Below are positions 36,150 to 44,747 of a stretch of 64,000 nt of DNA, in pieces. Position numbers and translations under genes: made by a program. The notes under the pieces are model-generated. The model did no database searches. It worked only from the letters and a program-made list of their open reading frames with translations, and was not told the DNA's origin. The DNA comes from Niabella aurantiaca DSM 17617 (GTDB lineage: Bacteria > Bacteroidota > Bacteroidia > Chitinophagales > Chitinophagaceae), in contig NZ_KB893627.1 of assembly GCF_000374125.1 (NCBI RefSeq), forward strand, positions 124,001 to 188,000, in the 5' to 3' direction. Position 1 is the first letter of the stretch; each line of letters begins with the position of its first letter.

Positions 36150-37349
36150 ATGGCTTTAAAACTGAGAGGAAAAAAGGGATACTTTATCATTGCAAGCGTT
36201 TTTATATTTTCAATATGCGGCTCTGCACAAAATTCTTATACGCCCACGGTATCTTATGGTGCTTTTTTTGACGCGCAAACCAGCTTGCCGCGTCCCAAAG
36301 AGTCTTTCCAGAAAAAAGGAGAATATCTGAAGAATCTTTTTAAACTGAAGGGGCTCAACTGGCCGGCAAAATATGTGTACATCCGTTCGTTCAAGTATGA
36401 CAGCCAGCTGGAAGTATGGGTGAAGAATTCGATAAAAGAGCAATACAAGCTCTTGAAGATCTATAAAGTATGTGCCCTGGCTGGATCTTTGGGACCCAAG
36501 CGGTTTGAAGGTGATTACCAGGTGCCCGAAGGCTTTTATTATATCAACGAATTTAATCCCAACAGTTCCTATTATTTGTCGCTGGGTTTGAACTATCCCA
36601 ATGCATCTGACCGTATTCTTTCGGACCAGGCAAAACCGGGAGGCGATATTTTTATTCACGGGGGATGCGCAACCGTGGGATGCATTCCGATTAAGAATGA
36701 CCAGATCGACGAACTGTATATTTTAACCGCAAGCGCCAAGAGTGCAGGACTGGATTATATACCGGTGCATATTTTCCCGATCAATTACAGCGTAAAGAGG
36801 AGCTATGAATACCTGAACAAACTGCTGAATGAAGACCCTTCTTACAAAGCACTGAATGTAAAACTGGAGCAGGCATTCGAATATTTTGAGCAGCACAAAC
36901 AGCTGCCCGTGATCCTGACAAAGGATAACGGAGAGTATGTGGTGAACGACGCTCCACAGCTGGCATTGCGGTTCCAGCCCAAACAACGCCCCAAATCCAA
37001 CTTTGTACCTACCCACCGGAAGATCGATTTTGTTGCGGATGCCGTGGCCAAATGGCCCGAATATCCGGGCGGTGCAGCTGCTTTTTCTGAATACCTGAAG
37101 CAGGTAGGAGGGGAAATGGTAAAAGCATTGCCCGATAGTGTAACGCATGCCTATGTGCAACTGGAGTTCATTATTGATAAAGACGGAAGCCCGGTGAATT
37201 TTAAAATATTGAGGGGTGGGGTAGATGACTATTTTGATAAGGTATTATTGTCAAAGCTGGAAAAGATGCCTGCCTGGTCCCCGGCCATTTTGCGGGAAAA
37301 ACCGGTTGCAAAAAAAATGATACAGACCATTGCCGTCAATGGCGAATAG
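36150..37349 (+). CDS. L,D-transpeptidase (YkuD) with TonB C-terminal-like domain
   Basis: 399 residues with a signal peptide ending GSAQ. The YkuD domain lies at about residues 70-215: LEVWVKNSIKEQYKLLKIYKVC, GDYQVPEGFYYIN and the catalytic HGGCATVGC (His170, Cys178). The C-terminal 90 residues (WPEYPGGAAAFSEYLKQ to MPAWSPAILREKPVAKKM) match the TonB C-terminal fold used in Bacteroidota periplasmic proteins. L,D-transpeptidases form 3-3 peptidoglycan cross-links or attach proteins to the wall. The fusion suggests anchoring of the TonB-like domain to peptidoglycan. The active site looks intact. Confidence 0.85.
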   Translation: MALKLRGKKGYFIIASVFIFSICGSAQNSYTPTVSYGAFFDAQTSLPRPKESFQKKGEYLKNLFKLKGLNWPAKYVYIRSFKYDSQLEVWVKNSIKEQYKLLKIYKVCALAGSLGPKRFEGDYQVPEGFYYINEFNPNSSYYLSLGLNYPNASDRILSDQAKPGGDIFIHGGCATVGCIPIKNDQIDELYILTASAKSAGLDYIPVHIFPINYSVKRSYEYLNKLLNEDPSYKALNVKLEQAFEYFEQHKQLPVILTKDNGEYVVNDAPQLALRFQPKQRPKSNFVPTHRKIDFVADAVAKWPEYPGGAAAFSEYLKQVGGEMVKALPDSVTHAYVQLEFIIDKDGSPVNFKILRGGVDDYFDKVLLSKLEKMPAWSPAILREKPVAKKMIQTIAVNGE

Positions 37350-37376
37350 AAAGGACCGGGTCGTTCTTACGGGGCA

Positions 37377-38639
37377 TTAATGATGCAACGCCCTTATATT
37401 CCGGACGGTTTGTTGTTTTACAAGGATCTCCTTGTTGTTTACGTATTGATTGTATGCTGCCTGGTCGTAATGCCGGATGGTGGTCAGGGTCAGCCCAGGG
37501 GTTACGTGCACATCAAACAGCGCGGCTGCTGCTGATGAGAACCGGCTGATCTTTTCTTCCCAGTTGTCGAAAGCGAAAATAAGGCTGATGGCTCCGTTTT
37601 GTGTAAGCGTGGGCCGCAGGGAATGTTCATTGAACCACTGATACAGCTGGTAGGCGTGCGCATCTCCTACAAAAGAAAAATCCTTTGTTTTTAATTCCAT
37701 CATTACCTGGTTCTCTTTGATCACAATGATCGGCGGCAGGTCCTTGCTCATGCGGTCCCGGATAACCGTCCCGGGCAGATCGGCATCCAGGAAGCATTTT
37801 ACATATAACGGGATGTTTTTGTTTTGGAGGGGTTTGATGGTTTTGGGATGAATTACCTGGGCCCCGTAATAGGCCATTTCAATGACCTCATTGTAACTTA
37901 GCTCATGGATGGGTACGGCATCCGGGATCTTTTTGGGATCGGCGCTCATCACGCTTTCCACGTCCTTCCAGATGGTAAGACTTTGTGCGTTGAGCATATT
38001 GGCAAAGAGAGCGGCGGAGTAATCACTGCCTTCGCGCCCCAGGGTGGTACTTTCGTTTTCATCGGTGGCCCCGATAAATCCCTGTGTAATGACCCATTTT
38101 TTTGATTCAAGGAGGGGGCGGATCAGCGTATCAATCTGCTGCTGGGTATGATCTTCGTTCATATTGGCATCCCGGAAATTATCATCTGTCCGGAAAATAT
38201 CCCGCACATCAACCCACTCATTGGTGATCCCGCGCTCCGACAGGTAAGCACTTACGATGCAGGTAGCCAGTAGTTCCCCGATGCTCACGACCTGGTCATA
38301 GTAATAGTCAAATTCCCGGACCGGCTGGTCATGCAGCATCCATTCCACTTCGGTAAAAAAATCCCTTAATCTTGCCTCGCAGGCCAGGTAATGCGTTACC
38401 AGCAGGTATTTGGCGGTGGTAAGGTGCTGTCTTTTGATCTCCTCAAAAAGTTGCAGGGCTTCTTCCTTCTTATGCTCAAAATAAGCCTGTACCACTTTTT
38501 CAAGCGCATTGGTGGTCTTGCCCATGGCGGAAATAACAATGACCAGGTCATCGTCGGGAAAGCGCTCCAGGATATCTGCTACGTTTGAAACCCGCTCTGC
38601 ACTGTTCACGGAGGCTCCGCCGAATTTATATACCTTCAT
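37377..38639 (-). CDS. lysC: Aspartate kinase
   Basis: 420 residues from the ATG at 38639 (MKVYKFGGASV); a longer frame to 38687 is not needed. The aspartokinase core is clear: VYKFGGASVNSAERV, GELLATCIVSAYL, TTLGREGSDYSAALFANML and LTIWKDVESVMSADPKKIPDA. The C-terminal ACT-type regulatory region (about 300-420) is short and probably lysine- or threonine-sensitive. It catalyses the first step of lysine/methionine/threonine synthesis. It is convergent with the L,D-transpeptidase gene, 27 bases apart. Confidence 0.95.
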   Translation of the reverse strand: MKVYKFGGASVNSAERVSNVADILERFPDDDLVIVISAMGKTTNALEKVVQAYFEHKKEEALQLFEEIKRQHLTTAKYLLVTHYLACEARLRDFFTEVEWMLHDQPVREFDYYYDQVVSIGELLATCIVSAYLSERGITNEWVDVRDIFRTDDNFRDANMNEDHTQQQIDTLIRPLLESKKWVITQGFIGATDENESTTLGREGSDYSAALFANMLNAQSLTIWKDVESVMSADPKKIPDAVPIHELSYNEVIEMAYYGAQVIHPKTIKPLQNKNIPLYVKCFLDADLPGTVIRDRMSKDLPPIIVIKENQVMMELKTKDFSFVGDAHAYQLYQWFNEHSLRPTLTQNGAISLIFAFDNWEEKISRFSSAAAALFDVHVTPGLTLTTIRHYDQAAYNQYVNNKEILVKQQTVRNIRALHH

Positions 38640-38943
38640 TGTCTTTTTATTTTGCGGACGAAGGTCGTCCTTTTTTGAGAAAAGCAACTGACCGCGTAAA
38701 AATAAACCGAAGATGGCTCGTGAGCAGCCGGCTATCTGTTCTGAACACCACTGATGTGCAGAAAGGTACCGCAGCCACGATCTGCGGTAGATCTTTAATC
38801 ACTAGAATCGAAAACTAATCTGCGAATCTGTGGCTATAAAATAAACAACCGGTGGCTACTAAGATCTGTCGCTAAAAATTAATGTACCCATCTTTCAAAA
38901 ATAAACCGCCAGGCAATTGGCAACTTATTTGTAGTTTTAGCGC
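38640..38943. other. Non-coding interval with hairpin element
   Basis: About 304 bases between lysC and the ABC ATPase gene, which are divergent. It contains a perfect hairpin, TACCGCAG (38767-38774) with CTGCGGTA (38782-38789), and a nearby AATCTGCGAATCTGTGGC whose GTGGCT can pair with AGCCAC inside the first hairpin. A near-consensus -7 element (TAGTTTTA, 38932-38939) lies 4 bases before the ABC ATPase ATG. No gene is seen. Confidence 0.5.
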
Positions 38944-39705
38944 ATGGCTACTCCCATCATTACGGTAAGCAATCTTGTAAAGAATTACGATCAGTTCCGG
39001 GCGGTAAAAGGCATTTCCTTTGAAGTATATGAAGGTGAGATCTTTGGCCTGCTGGGCCCTAATGGTGCGGGCAAATCAACTACACTGGAGATCATCGAAA
39101 CACTGCGGGCAAAAACCAGCGGCAGCGTAGTGGTGGCAGGCTATAACCTGGACCGGGAACCGGATGCTATCAAAAGCATCATCGGTGTACAGCTACAGGC
39201 CAGCGGCTATTATCCGGGGCTGAATCTTTTGCAGCTGGTTGATCTCTTTGCCGGGTTGTACAACCAGCGGGTAGATGCGCTGGAGCTGTTAAAAACGGTG
39301 AACCTTGAAGAAAAGGCACGGGCGAAGTTCAAAGACCTGAGCGGTGGACAGAAACAACGGTTTTCGGTGGCGACCACGCTGATCAACAAACCCCGTGTGA
39401 TCTTTTTAGATGAGCCGACTACGGGCCTGGACCCCCAGGCGCGGAGAAACCTCTGGGAGCTGATCCGCAAGATCAACGCAGAGGGCACCACTGTGATCAT
39501 TACCACCCATTATATGGATGAGGCAGAATATCTATGCAACCGGATCGCGATCATCGATTCGGGAGAGATCGTTGCCCTCGATACCCCGGATCAATTAATT
39601 GATAACCTGGTGGCCACCGGGTTTGAACGCCCCCGGGAAGTGAAAAAAGCGAATCTTGAAGATGTGTTTATTCACCTCACAGGAAGAAACCTGCGGGAAG
39701 ATTAA
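38944..39705 (+). CDS. ABC transporter ATP-binding protein (ABC-2 type)
   Basis: 253 residues. Walker A GPNGAGKST (38-46), signature LSGGQKQR, Walker B VIFLDEPTTGLDP, switch His in TTHYMDEAEYLCNRI. It resembles the drug/exporter (CcmA/NatA) branch that partners a separate ABC-2 membrane protein. No permease gene is adjacent: downstream lies the convergent DUF234 ATPase gene, which overlaps its stop codon by 4 bases. The protein looks intact and probably pairs with a permease encoded elsewhere, or the permease was lost. Confidence 0.93.
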   Translation: MATPIITVSNLVKNYDQFRAVKGISFEVYEGEIFGLLGPNGAGKSTTLEIIETLRAKTSGSVVVAGYNLDREPDAIKSIIGVQLQASGYYPGLNLLQLVDLFAGLYNQRVDALELLKTVNLEEKARAKFKDLSGGQKQRFSVATTLINKPRVIFLDEPTTGLDPQARRNLWELIRKINAEGTTVIITTHYMDEAEYLCNRIAIIDSGEIVALDTPDQLIDNLVATGFERPREVKKANLEDVFIHLTGRNLRED

Positions 39706-41153
39706 GGTGCCGGTTGCACAGGGCAGAACAGTATGTCCATCGTAAACTGGTGCTGGATGACGCCGGAGTGGTTTTCTGCATTCTTAACACCATAAGTGGT
39801 CATAAAGCCAAGGAACACGGTTTTCCTTGTTCCCGTAGTTTCAATAAAAAGCTCCTGTTTGTTCATTAAAGCCGACAGGTATGACCTGGAGAGTATGAAC
39901 GGATTGGTGGAGAACTTCATTTCAAAAATATTGATGCAGCGGTCATTGCGGTCGATAACCAGGTCGATCTGTGCGCCCTGCCGCCCGGATGTTGGAGCCG
40001 TAGTCCGCCAGATGCTTTCGCGGGTATGTATGCCGGAAATGCCCAGCGCCGACTTTAGCTGCTCCAGGTGTTTTTGACAGATGGCCTCAAATGCATAGCC
40101 GCTCCAGCTTTTCCAGGAAGGGGTATTAAACAGTTTGATCCAGGTGCCCTTTCCGGAGCTTTTGTTGGCAGCAATGAATTTCATATAGAACAGCGAGTAT
40201 TCATCCGCCAGTTTGTAGATGCTGTTCTTTATGGTTTTGCCAAAGGGGATATAAGGCCTGATGAACCCGGATTCTGTTAGCTCGTCAAGGGTCTGGGTGA
40301 TGCCGCCGCCGGAGGATAAACGAAGCGCCTGGATGATCTCGTTGCGGGTAAGACCGGAGGGTTTCCCCGCAAGCGCCTTTACAATGGCGATATGGTGCTG
40401 GGCGCTGTTGAAAAGAGAACGGTAAAGATTGCTGAATTCGTTGGCCAGGTAGCTGTCTTTTGCGAAGCAGACCCGGTCGATGGCCTGTACGGCACTTTCC
40501 CCGCGTTTGACCTGTTTGAGGTATTGAGGCACACCGCCCATGGCCATATAGAGCTGGAGCACCTGGTACCGGTCAAGGTGCATATGCTTTGCCCGGAAAA
40601 AATGTTCCGTTTCCTCCAGCGAAAAGGGCAACAGCCGGATCTGCCGGGTAAGCCGGTTGTGCAGGCCGCCCCTGTTGTTTACGATCCGGCGGATCATCCA
40701 GGAAGCGGCCGATCCGCAAATGACCACAATGATATTTTTTTGCCGGGAAGCCCAGCTGTTCCAGAAGTTCTCGAAGGCCCGCATAAAGCCGGATCGGGGC
40801 GAGTCGAGCCAGGGGAATTCGTCAAAGAAAACGACCTTTTTCTTTTTTGCTGGCCGGAGCTGCAGGATTCTGATAAGCTGCTGGAATGCCTGCAGCCAGG
40901 TTTCGGGGACCGGCAATTTTCTTTTGGGCACTGCTTTTAAAAGACAGTCCCTGAAGTTTTCAAGTTGCTCCCGGAGCGACGCATTGTGCAGCCCGGAAAT
41001 TTCAAAGATGATCTCGTTTTCAAAGAAGCTCCGGATCAGGTAGGTCTTACCCACCCGTCTTCTTCCATAAACGGCCACCAGTTCTGCTTCCGGCGTTTTT
41101 TTTATGTCTGATAGGATCCGGATCTCTTCACTTCTTCCAATGATTTCCTCCAT
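39702..41153 (-). CDS. AAA/archaeal-type ATPase with DUF234 nuclease-like C-terminus
   Basis: 483 residues. N-terminal ATPase: GRRRVGKTYL Walker A (30-39) and VVFFDEFPWL Walker B, then sensor CGSAASWMIRRIV. A winged helix follows (AKDSYLANEF through GLTRNEIIQALRLSSGGGITQTLDELTESGFI). The C-terminal DUF234 part has QIDLVIDRNDRCINIFEMKFS, the D-ExK pattern of restriction-like nucleases. Such ATPases are widespread and patchily distributed in Bacteroidota; their cellular role is unclear. The duplicated element at 41158-41285 lies immediately upstream. It overlaps the ABC ATPase stop, as if placed next to it by insertion. Confidence 0.88.
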   Translation of the reverse strand: MEEIIGRSEEIRILSDIKKTPEAELVAVYGRRRVGKTYLIRSFFENEIIFEISGLHNASLREQLENFRDCLLKAVPKRKLPVPETWLQAFQQLIRILQLRPAKKKKVVFFDEFPWLDSPRSGFMRAFENFWNSWASRQKNIIVVICGSAASWMIRRIVNNRGGLHNRLTRQIRLLPFSLEETEHFFRAKHMHLDRYQVLQLYMAMGGVPQYLKQVKRGESAVQAIDRVCFAKDSYLANEFSNLYRSLFNSAQHHIAIVKALAGKPSGLTRNEIIQALRLSSGGGITQTLDELTESGFIRPYIPFGKTIKNSIYKLADEYSLFYMKFIAANKSSGKGTWIKLFNTPSWKSWSGYAFEAICQKHLEQLKSALGISGIHTRESIWRTTAPTSGRQGAQIDLVIDRNDRCINIFEMKFSTNPFILSRSYLSALMNKQELFIETTGTRKTVFLGFMTTYGVKNAENHSGVIQHQFTMDILFCPVQPAP

Positions 41154-41157
41154 GATC

Positions 41158-41285
41158 TGTATTTCGCCAAAAGTATATAAAAAGTCATGTTTTGGCAGAA
41201 TATAAATTTATGTGCAGGTAGAATCGCGAATGTATATCTCGCCAAAACTATATAAAAGATCATGTTTTGGCGGGATATAAATTTT
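41158..41285. repeat. Two direct repeats with internal inverted repeats upstream of the DUF234 ATPase gene
   Basis: Two units of about 45-50 bases (41158-41210 and 41231-41285) match at roughly 87% and start 75 bases apart. Each has GCCAAAA and TTTTGGC arms (41166-41172 with 41190-41196; 41241-41247 with 41265-41271). On the minus strand each contains an exact TAnnTTTG element: TACTTTTG at 41168-41175 and TAGTTTTG at 41243-41250. The proximal one is 14 bases from the ATG. This looks like a duplicated promoter/operator. Confidence 0.75.
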
Positions 41286-41460
41286 AAGGAAAATAGAGGC
41301 AAAGCATTCGGGGAGGGCGTTGATGGCCGTTTGGCCGGCAGCTGACAGCCGGCTGCTTTCGGTTGGGGCGCCGGGAAGATGGCTTTGAGGTTTGATATAC
41401 AACGCGCCGGAATGAAGCGGAAAACAACAAAAACATCGGTGTCTTTTATGCCGGATTTGC

Positions 41461-41468
41461 TATCTTTG
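41461..41468 (+). promoter_or_regulatory. -7 promoter element (TATCTTTG) for the FKBP gene
   Basis: An exact TAnnTTTG match, 36 bases before the ATG at 41505. It probably drives the FKBP, YfiT-like and Nudix genes as one unit. Confidence 0.6.
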
Positions 41469-41504
41469 AGGCTATTTACTTTTGTTGAAACGATAAAATA
41501 AATT

Positions 41505-41939
41505 ATGGGTTTACAGGATAAACTGAAAGCATTTATGAATAATAAACTTGAAGCACAAAAAGAGACCGGAAGGAAGTTTCTGGAGACAAATAAAGAGCAG
41601 GAGGGGGTGCAAACACTTCCGGAAGGCATCCAGTATGAAGTGATTAAAGAGGGCGCAGGAAAACAACCTGCCGTTCATCAGGTGGTAACGGCCCATTACC
41701 GGGGCGCATTGCTGGACGGGACGGAATTTGACAGCTCGTTTAAACGGAACCAGCCGTTTACGGCGCCTCTGAATGCGCTGATCAAAGGGTGGCAGATCGC
41801 CATTCCCCTGATGAAAGAAGGCAGCCACTGGCGGCTGTGGATCCCGTCGGATCTTGCATATGGCGACCGCGGGGCGGGCAGCGATATCCCCGGAGGGGCA
41901 ACCCTGCTTTTTGAGGTGGAACTGTTACAGGTGCACTAA
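41505..41939 (+). CDS. FKBP-type peptidyl-prolyl isomerase
   Basis: 144 residues, no signal peptide, so cytoplasmic. The N-terminal 40 residues are helical and charged; then a single FKBP domain: VTAHYRGALLDGTEFDSSFKRNQPFTAPLNALIKGWQIAIPLMKEGSHWRLWIPSDLAYGDRGAGSDIPGGATLLFEVELL (a family landmark listed only in pieces). Key elements are YRGxxxDGxxFDSS, IKGWxxAxxxMKEG and the closing GxxIPGGATLxFxVEL. Its N-terminal helix is like FkpA/Mip forms but short. It is followed after 50 bases by the YfiT-like gene. Confidence 0.94.
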   Translation: MGLQDKLKAFMNNKLEAQKETGRKFLETNKEQEGVQTLPEGIQYEVIKEGAGKQPAVHQVVTAHYRGALLDGTEFDSSFKRNQPFTAPLNALIKGWQIAIPLMKEGSHWRLWIPSDLAYGDRGAGSDIPGGATLLFEVELLQVH

Positions 41940-41990
41940 AAAGCTGTATTCAAGAAAGGCGCATCCATTCAAAATAATCCTGTAAAATTG

Positions 41991-42521
41991 ATGATCGAGA
42001 ATCAATATCCCATCGGGCAGTTTGAAGAGCGGGTGTTTACGGCATCCGTAAAGCAGGAATGCCTGGGTGCTATCCGGTTCCTGCCAAATATGCTGGAAGC
42101 TGCAATTTCCGGTCTGGATGAAGCGCAGCTGCAAACCCCGTACCGGGAGGGCGGATGGACGGTCCATCAGCTGGTGCATCATGTAGCAGACAGTCATTTG
42201 AATGCTTATATCCGTTTTAAGCTGGGATTAACGGAAGACCATCCGGTGATCAAACCTTATGATGAGCAAAAATGGGCGAGCCTCGATGACGTGCGTTCCC
42301 TGCCCGTCAATATTTCGATTACGCTTCTTTATGCCCTGCATGCAAGGTGGTTTGAAGCGGTCAGGGACCTGGATGACGCCCAATGGAGGCGGATGATTGT
42401 TCATCCCGCCACCGGCGGCCCTTTACCATTGTCTCATTACCTGCAGCAATATGCCTGGCATGGTAAACATCATGTGGCGCAGGTCAACTATTTAAGAGAA
42501 AAAAGAAAATGGCAGCAATGA
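41991..42521 (+). CDS. YfiT/DinB-like putative metal-dependent hydrolase or bacillithiol transferase
   Basis: 176 residues from the ATG at 41991 (a TTG three bases upstream is weaker). The four-helix DinB fold is seen in GGWTVHQLVHHVADSHLNAYIRFKLGL and in YAWHGKHHVAQVNYLREKRKW, with metal-binding His residues in HQLVHHVADSH and WHGKHHVAQ. YfiT-type proteins include a putative bacillithiol transferase that uses a metal to join thiols to electrophiles. No bacillithiol synthesis gene is in the window. The gene overlaps the Nudix gene by 13 bases. Confidence 0.85.
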   Translation: MIENQYPIGQFEERVFTASVKQECLGAIRFLPNMLEAAISGLDEAQLQTPYREGGWTVHQLVHHVADSHLNAYIRFKLGLTEDHPVIKPYDEQKWASLDDVRSLPVNISITLLYALHARWFEAVRDLDDAQWRRMIVHPATGGPLPLSHYLQQYAWHGKHHVAQVNYLREKRKWQQ

Positions 42522-43066
42522 ACTGGAAGATACTTTCTTCAGAATATTTATTTAGGGACCTGTGGTTTACGGTGCGCCGGGACCGGTGCGAAACGCCCCT
42601 GGGCAAGATCGTAGATCCTTATTATGTTTATGAATTCCCTACTTGGGTGACCGCCTTCGCACTTACGGAAGATAACCACGTATTGCTGGAAATGCAATAC
42701 CGGCATGGGATAGGAGAAACGCATTATGAGATCCCCGGCGGTTGTGTAGATGATACGGATGCCAGTCTTGAAGCGGCGATCAAAAGGGAATTGCGGGAAG
42801 AGACGGGCTACGAATTTTCGAAGTATGAATACCTGGGTAAAACCTGCGCCAATCCGTCTACCAACAATAACTGGATGCATATGTTCCTGGCTACCGGCGG
42901 AAAGAAGACCGGCGACCAGGAGCTGGATCCTAATGAAGAGATCCATGTTGAGCTGGTACCGATGGAGCGCTTTAAAGAAATGTTCCGGAACAACCAGTTC
43001 ATTCAATCCATGCACGTAACCTGTATGCTTTATGCATTGCAGCGGTTGGGAGCGTTAGAGGTCTGA
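42509..43066 (+). CDS. Nudix hydrolase
   Basis: 185 residues. The Nudix box GGCVDDTDASLEAAIKRELREETGYEF fits GX5EX7REUXEEXGU loosely: the acidic REXXEE core (RELREETG) is intact, while the first Glu position is displaced. It also has GKTCANPSTNNNWMHMFLATGG, as in ADP-ribose pyrophosphatase-like members. Nudix enzymes hydrolyse nucleoside diphosphates linked to another group. The start overlaps the YfiT-like gene by 13 bases, so the two are translated from one mRNA. Confidence 0.88.
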   Translation: MAAMNWKILSSEYLFRDLWFTVRRDRCETPLGKIVDPYYVYEFPTWVTAFALTEDNHVLLEMQYRHGIGETHYEIPGGCVDDTDASLEAAIKRELREETGYEFSKYEYLGKTCANPSTNNNWMHMFLATGGKKTGDQELDPNEEIHVELVPMERFKEMFRNNQFIQSMHVTCMLYALQRLGALEV

Positions 43067-43120
43067 CGGGGTTTAAAAAGAAAAGTCCCGGGTCTGCCAC
43101 GGTTTTAATGCGCTCCGGTA

Positions 43121-44584
43121 ATGCGTGTGATAAAAAAAGTTCCACCGTACATAAAATCGTATGTTTTGGAAACAGAGAACGCCCCCGTTATTTACCGGTA
43201 TCTGCCCTGGATAGCGGCCCTTGCGATCTTTATGCAATCGCTGGATGGCACCATTCTGAATACTGCACTGCCTTCCATTGCTGCCGATCTGCACCGGTCG
43301 CCTCTGAGCATGCAGTCCATCATTGTAAGCTACGTGCTGATCCTGGCATTGCTGATCCCGCTGAGCGGATGGATGTCGGATCGCTTTGGCTCCCGGAAAA
43401 TCTTTATCTGGGCCATTGGGCTGTTTACCCTGGGTTCCCTGCTCAGCGCGTTTTCCACCAGCCTGGCTGCTTTGATCCTTTCCCGCGTGGTGCAGGCGGT
43501 GGGCGGTTCCATGATGGTGCCGGTGGCGCGGCTGGCCATTCTTTATACGTATTCAAAAGACCGGCTGCTGGGGGTGATCAACTTTATTACCATACCCGGC
43601 CTGGTGGGCCCCATTATCGGTCCTACGCTGGGAGGCTGGCTGGTAGATGTGGCCAGCTGGCATTGGATCTTCCTGATCAATATACCCGTTGGGATCATTG
43701 GGATGGCCTTTGCCTGGAAAGTAATGCCCAACTATATTTACCGGGGAAAACCATTTGACACGCTGGGAATGCTGTTGTTTGGCGGATCCCTGGTTTGCAT
43801 TACCGTAGCAATAGAGCTGGGATCCGAAAAGCTGGTGGAGGGCTGGTACCTGGTAGGCGTTGCCGCACTGGGTATCGCGTTGATGCATGCATATTACCGG
43901 CATTTTAAAAAGCAGCAATATCCGCTGATCGACCTGCACCTGATCCGGATCCGGACGTTGCGCATTGGCGTGTTTGGCAACCTGCTTACCCGTTTGGGTA
44001 TCGGAGGCATGCCCTTGCTGTTGCCGCTGCTTTTCCAGGTGGGCTTTGGGCATACGGCAATGGTATCGGGCATGATGCTGGTGCCTTCTGCGATCACCAC
44101 TATAATGGTGAAGCCCTGGGTCGTGCCCATTGTAAGGCGGTTTGGTTATAAAAGAACGCTTATCATCAATACCATGCTGATCGCAGCGGTGATCATGCTT
44201 TTTGCCGTTCCGGATGCGCACACGCCGTTGCCTTTACTGATCCCATTTCTGGTATTGTTCGGCGCTGTAAATTCCATTCAAATGGCCACCATGAATACGC
44301 TTGCCCTATCGGATCTGAACAATGAGAACGCCAGCATGGGCAACAGCCTGTTGCTGGTAATGCAGCAGCTGTCGATGAGCCTGGGGGTGTCCGTAGGTGC
44401 CTACCTGTTATCGAAGTATGGAAGCGCTTCCTGGATCCGGACGGGAGATGCCGTTACGGTGTTTAAATATACTTTTTTGACAATGGGAGGAATCACGGCG
44501 CTGGCCGGGTTGATCTTTTTCCGGCTGAAAGCAACGGATGGCAGTATGTTGGCGGGAAGGGCCGGGGAGCACACGACATCCTGA
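43121..44584 (+). CDS. MFS transporter, DHA2 (EmrB/QacA-type) family
   Basis: 487 residues with 14 predicted membrane helices. DHA2 signatures: MQSLDGTILNTALPSIAADL in the first helix, SGWMSDRFGSRKIFIW (motif A) after helix two, and VGPIIGPTLGGWLVDVASWHWIFLINIPVGI (motif C). These are drug-proton antiporters that export toxic compounds. No membrane-fusion protein (EmrA/HlyD) gene accompanies it, so a single-component efflux pump is likely. A weaker TTG start at 43166 would drop the first 15 residues. Confidence 0.93.
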   Translation: MRVIKKVPPYIKSYVLETENAPVIYRYLPWIAALAIFMQSLDGTILNTALPSIAADLHRSPLSMQSIIVSYVLILALLIPLSGWMSDRFGSRKIFIWAIGLFTLGSLLSAFSTSLAALILSRVVQAVGGSMMVPVARLAILYTYSKDRLLGVINFITIPGLVGPIIGPTLGGWLVDVASWHWIFLINIPVGIIGMAFAWKVMPNYIYRGKPFDTLGMLLFGGSLVCITVAIELGSEKLVEGWYLVGVAALGIALMHAYYRHFKKQQYPLIDLHLIRIRTLRIGVFGNLLTRLGIGGMPLLLPLLFQVGFGHTAMVSGMMLVPSAITTIMVKPWVVPIVRRFGYKRTLIINTMLIAAVIMLFAVPDAHTPLPLLIPFLVLFGAVNSIQMATMNTLALSDLNNENASMGNSLLLVMQQLSMSLGVSVGAYLLSKYGSASWIRTGDAVTVFKYTFLTMGGITALAGLIFFRLKATDGSMLAGRAGEHTTS

Positions 44585-44708
44585 CACTGCAACGCAGGCG
44601 GATATTGATTTTCGGGGACTCCTTCGCAATCTTACAGGAAGCTTTTTCAGGAGCGGATCATTGTTTAGCGCGGGGCCGTTCAACGATCGCGTTTCACAAA
44701 AAGCGGCA

Positions 44709-44738
44709 GTCTCCTGCACTTGCACAAACGTAGGAGAC
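44709..44738. terminator. Possible terminator hairpin between MFS and carA genes
   Basis: GTCTCCT (44709-44715) pairs perfectly with AGGAGAC (44732-44738) around a 16-base loop, followed on the plus strand by a T-rich run (TTTCTTAATTATTTTTT). It sits between convergent genes, and its position fits transcription ends of the MFS gene. Confidence 0.5.
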
Positions 44739-44747
44739 AACCGTTTC

